From positions 1-64,000 of the forward strand of contig JADJPH010000029.1 of assembly GCA_016713335.1 (NCBI GenBank): a stretch of DNA of 64,000 nucleotides, read 5' to 3'. The DNA comes from Candidatus Fredericiella danica (GTDB lineage: Bacteria; Chloroflexota; Anaerolineae; Caldilineales; Caldilineaceae). Positions 60,692-64,000 of this stretch are shown here, piece by piece. Numbering within the stretch: position 1 is the stretch's first letter; every line of letters starts with the position of its first letter. Below the pieces are notes generated by a model. It saw only the letters and a program-made list of their open reading frames with translations. It was not told where the DNA came from and ran no database searches. Position numbers and translations under genes: made by a program.

Positions 60692-63600
60692 CTACTTGCC
60701 CATTGAGGGCAAGAAAAGCGTCGAAAACTCAAGTGGCTCACCGGCATCCGGATCGACCCAGGGCAACTCGCCCTCGTCCCTGATTATCGAGCCACGGGTT
60801 CTTCAGCAGCCGCATCCCATCGGATATGGCTGCGCTGCGAATACGCGGCGGCAACTGGCTCGCCATCCCGAAGTACGCTTCATAGAGCGAACCCGGCGCC
60901 GCGGTCACGGCATAGCAGGCCTGATTGGTCAACGCCGGATCCATCACCCCGGGCTGCGTGTTGTACCAGTCTCGCTTGACTTCTGCGCACACCTTGTACT
61001 TACCCGGCGGCAGGAACCAGTAGTTCGTCTTGCCATTGCCGTTCGTCGTCGCCGTGGCAAGACGCTGATTCTGGGCATCGTAGAGATTGACCTTCCAATC
61101 CTTCAGCCCCAGTTCACGCTGCCCAGGCATGCCGTCAAGATCACGGTCAAGATAGACGCGTGTCATGACAGAGACGCCGTAACCGTTGACGAACGTGCAG
61201 GTCACGTTGTCGCCAGCATAGACCTTGATCGTCGCACTGGCCTTGCCCAGGTCAACCGCGGCGCGGTTTGCCACATCGCAGTGCACGCCAGTCAAGTACC
61301 ATTTGTTCGGCACTTCTTCGCGCACCGTATAAGAACCCGGGGCAACGGCAAACGTGATCGAACGTCCGTACTTGTCGCCATCATCGGCGCCTGGGTCATC
61401 CAACTTGAATTTCCCCAGATCACCGGTGAACCCGAAGTTACGGACACTGTCCGGCTGTGCATCCTTGGCGATCGTGATGGTCGTCTTTTCGCCCTGTACG
61501 AAGACGGCCGTCGTCCTTGCCGGCACGGCGAACGTCCCCGACTGCGGATCGAAGGTGGCGCCACTGACGGCATCCTGCTTCTGCGCTTGCACCGGGTGCA
61601 ACCAGAAGCCCTGATTCACCAGTTCGGCTGCAGTGAAGTTCTGCGCGTCGTCCGTCGCGTTGAACAATACGACGATCTGTTCAGCATTCGGATCCAGGTC
61701 GGCCAGCGCAGGCGCCTTGTCGGACAGGCTCATCACGATCAGACCGGGTATCTGGCTGGCGCCCGTGTTCCAGAACTCGAGTCTGGCCATGACGTCGGCT
61801 TCGGTCGCCAGCCGGAAGAGCGGCGAGCTGTTTCGGATCGTGAGAATCTCACGGAGGTGCGTCGCCACTGCCTGGATCTCACTGCTACCCGGCTTCAAGT
61901 TCGGATCCGCAAGGCGGGGGCCGATGAGATTCCAGTTGCTCTGGTTGTCCCCTGCCGGCGGCAGACCGACGCCGAAGTTGTTGCCGGCGTAAGTCCAGTC
62001 CACCTTGTTGAACCAATCACCGGAGTTGTACGAGTTGCGATCCATTGATTTGGAGCGCATCAACTCCTCGCCGGCATGGATGAACGGAACGCCCTGGGCG
62101 AAGACGGTGAAGTCAAGGCCAAGATTCTGTGCGCGCACCCGGTCACCCATGGCGGTCGTCAGCGGCAGTTTGTAGGCATTGTTATCGAAGAGCGTCTGAT
62201 TGTCGTGCGCTTCGACGTACACAATGTGTTCCTGTGGATCCTGGTTATAGCCTGCCGGACTGCCGTTGTAGTCGACCTGCGAGCCCTTCACCAGGACGCC
62301 GTTGCGATCCACAAACTCGTAGTCGGCCAGGTTGCCCGCCAGACCGACGCGAATCTGGTCTGCAGACAGGAGCAGTTCGGATTTCTCAGCATCGCTGCCG
62401 GAGTTCAGCGCATTCGGGTCATACCACAACCCGTTCACCACACCCTGATTCTGCACCAGAGCATCGCCACCGTCGAACGGGCCGCCCCCGCGCACGGCGT
62501 CGCGCAGGCGATCGTTGAAGGTACCGATGCCGGTGCCGGCCATGTTGAGCTGCGTCGCATTGACGCCACGGGCATCATTGGCCACTTCACCAAAGTTCCA
62601 GCCTTCACCGTAGAGATAGACCGTGGGGTCAATCGCCGCCAGCGTCTGCTGAATCTTCAGCATGTTCGACTTCATGTGGTGACCCATCAGGTCGAAGCGA
62701 TAGCCGTCGACACCATATTCCTGGGTCCAGGTGACAAGCGAGTCGACCATCAACTTCTCAAACATCGCATGTTCTGATGCGGTGTTTGCACAGCACGTGC
62801 TCGTCTCGATCACGCCGTCCAGATTGAGACGTTGATAGTAGCCGGGCACAATGCGGTCGAGGACAGACTTGGGGTCCTGACCGCCCGCCGTGGTGTGGTT
62901 GTAGACAACGTCCATGACGACACGGAGACCCGCCTCGTGCAGCGCCTGCACCATCGCGCGGAACTCCACGATGCGCGTGATGCCGTCAGGGTTCGTGCTG
63001 TAGGAGCCTTCCGGCACGGTGTAGTGATAGGGATCGTAGCCCCAGTTAAAGCCATCCGTGGCAGCCGCAGCCTCCACCGCCGCCTGCTGAAGGTCCGAAT
63101 CGGGCGCAGCGGGCACATTCGGCTCGACGCTGCGTTTTGTCTTCGTTCACAGTCGCAAAGTCGAAGGCGGGCAGCAGATGCACATGGGTTAGACCCGCGG
63201 CCTGGAGCGACTTGAGATGCTTCATGCCGTCGGAGTTATCGTAGGTGAACGCTGCGAATGTGCCGCGCGCGGCCTCAGGCACGCTCTGGTCGTTGACGCT
63301 GAAGTCACGCACGTGCAGTTCATAGAGTGCGATGTCTTCCGGCGCACCCAGCGGTGGCTTGGCAACCGTGCCCCACCCTGCGGGCTTTGTCGCCGGGTCT
63401 GCCAGATCGACCAGGATTGAGCGGGTCGAGTTCGTGGCAAGCGCCAACGAATAGGGATCGGTGACGAGGTTCTTCTCCACTTTGCCTGTCGCCGGGACAT
63501 ACACCTCGACTTCAAACAAGTAGTACTTGCCGTTCCAGTCAGCGTCTCCCGTGACGCTCCAGACACCCTCCGCACCTTCCGTCATCGGCAACACGGCCAA

Positions 63601-64000
63601 CGCAGGACTGGTGGCATCGGCAAAGACCTGCAGGTTCACCGACTTCGCAGTCGGCGCCCACACGCGCACCGTGGGAACGCCACCGGTGAAGGTAGCGCCG
63701 AGCGGACCCGTATACGTGTACAGATCATCGAGGACGCCAGGCAGTTGCACGCCGCTTGCGTCCTTGGCAAAGTCTGCCGTGCCAGCCGACACGACAAACT
63801 GCCCCTTCAGAATCGTGGAAATCAATCCCTGATCCTGAGCACGAATCTTGAAGGTTTTGTACGCCGCCAGATGCGGCCAGAGCGCCTTCTGCTCGGGGGT
63901 GAGTCCGGATGGATCGTAGATCAGCGGGATGCTGGCGCCACCGGTCACGACATTGTTGGCCAGCTTGATGCCGCCATCGGCTGCGTAGTGCAGCAGATAG
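60692..64000 (-). CDS. Secreted pullulanase-type alpha-1,6-glucosidase (partial, frameshifted)
   Basis: The gene enters from the right edge. It has a carbohydrate-module-like region (GGVPTVRVWAPTAKSVNLQVF, CBM48 type), then ALYELHVRDFSVND. A frame break lies near 63120-63130, and the GH13 core follows: GFNWGYDPYHY, VVMDVVYNHT, YGVDGYRFDLMGHH (nucleophile Asp), YLYGEGWNFGE (acid/base Glu), EAHDNQTL. This is the layout of pullulanases, which cut alpha-1,6 branches in pullulan, starch or glycogen. After a pullulanase C-terminal region come prealbumin-like surface domains (GKFKLDDPG..TYTVREEVPNKWYLTGVHCD; YLDRDLDGMPGQRELGLKDWKV). Joined across two small indels, the end would read LEFSTLFLPSMGK at 60692, matching the YLP-type ends of other exported proteins here. 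Confidence 0.85.

Noticed and set aside
60642..62777. Two long plus-strand frames opposite the pullulanase
   Set aside because: Antisense shadows of a gene with complete GH13 catalytic motifs; compositions are His/Arg/Val-rich without domains.

Overview
The window looks like a piece of a Chloroflexota chromosome, most likely the Caldilineae/Anaerolineae side. This is an inference from GC-rich DNA, secreted proteins with (Y/F)LPxxxR-type ends, many two-component fusions, and multiheme cytochromes with YeeE/YedE transporters. No rRNA, tRNA, CRISPR array or transposase was seen.

Frameshifts are everywhere: over half of the genes are interrupted, usually by one missing or extra base in a short G, C, T or A run, with perfect family-like sequence resuming in another frame. 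I therefore treat most broken genes as single intact genes affected by sequencing error or drift and give one joined span each. Two very C/G-rich tracts (about 36160-36305 and 37390-37510) truncate neighbouring genes and look like low-quality or misjoined sequence.

Layout. 1-4.35 kb: end of a type I restriction-modification operon (hsdS tail, fic, hsdR) with TGTGACA iterons between fic and hsdR. 4.3-7.1 kb: an Lgt-like membrane protein and a cell-surface protein. 7.2-10.3 kb: a quinol:cytochrome c reductase operon (cytochrome b, Rieske, triheme cytochrome c) preceded by two interleaved inverted repeats. 10.6-12.7 kb: an exported protein and a thioredoxin-VKOR fusion. 12.7-19.7 kb: a sulfur-redox module (octaheme cytochrome of the tetrathionate reductase type, heptaheme cytochrome fused to a cytochrome b561-like membrane part, two YeeE/YedE proteins, an ArsR-rhodanese regulator with a clear promoter/operator). 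19.8-26 kb: a thioredoxin reductase-like protein, a glutaredoxin-like protein with an in-frame TGA, an asparagine synthase-like protein lacking the nucleophile, and a double thioredoxin. 26-31 kb: a secreted FN3-like protein and a GAF histidine kinase with a LuxR-type regulator. 31-40.9 kb: an RCC1/lipase-like surface protein, an aldo-keto reductase, a ROK kinase, a secreted metalloprotease and a DUF2442 protein.

40.9-48.7 kb is the most interesting region. A compact promoter-driven structured RNA with two terminators is followed by a strong promoter and five overlapping or tightly packed genes: an AAA/STAND ATPase fused to a PD-(D/E)XK nuclease, a Cas4-like plus exonuclease (DUF2779) protein, an unrecognised protein, a zinc-ribbon CHAT (caspase-like) protease and a dGTPase. 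This has the look of an NTP-dependent conflict (defence) operon and is my candidate for a new system.

48.7-64 kb: a LysM/Ig-repeat surface protein with a hexapeptide repeat, a membrane coiled-coil helix-hairpin-helix repeat protein, arfB, a small conserved protein, a CheB-CheR-PAS fusion with a hybrid histidine kinase, and a secreted pullulanase running off the right edge.
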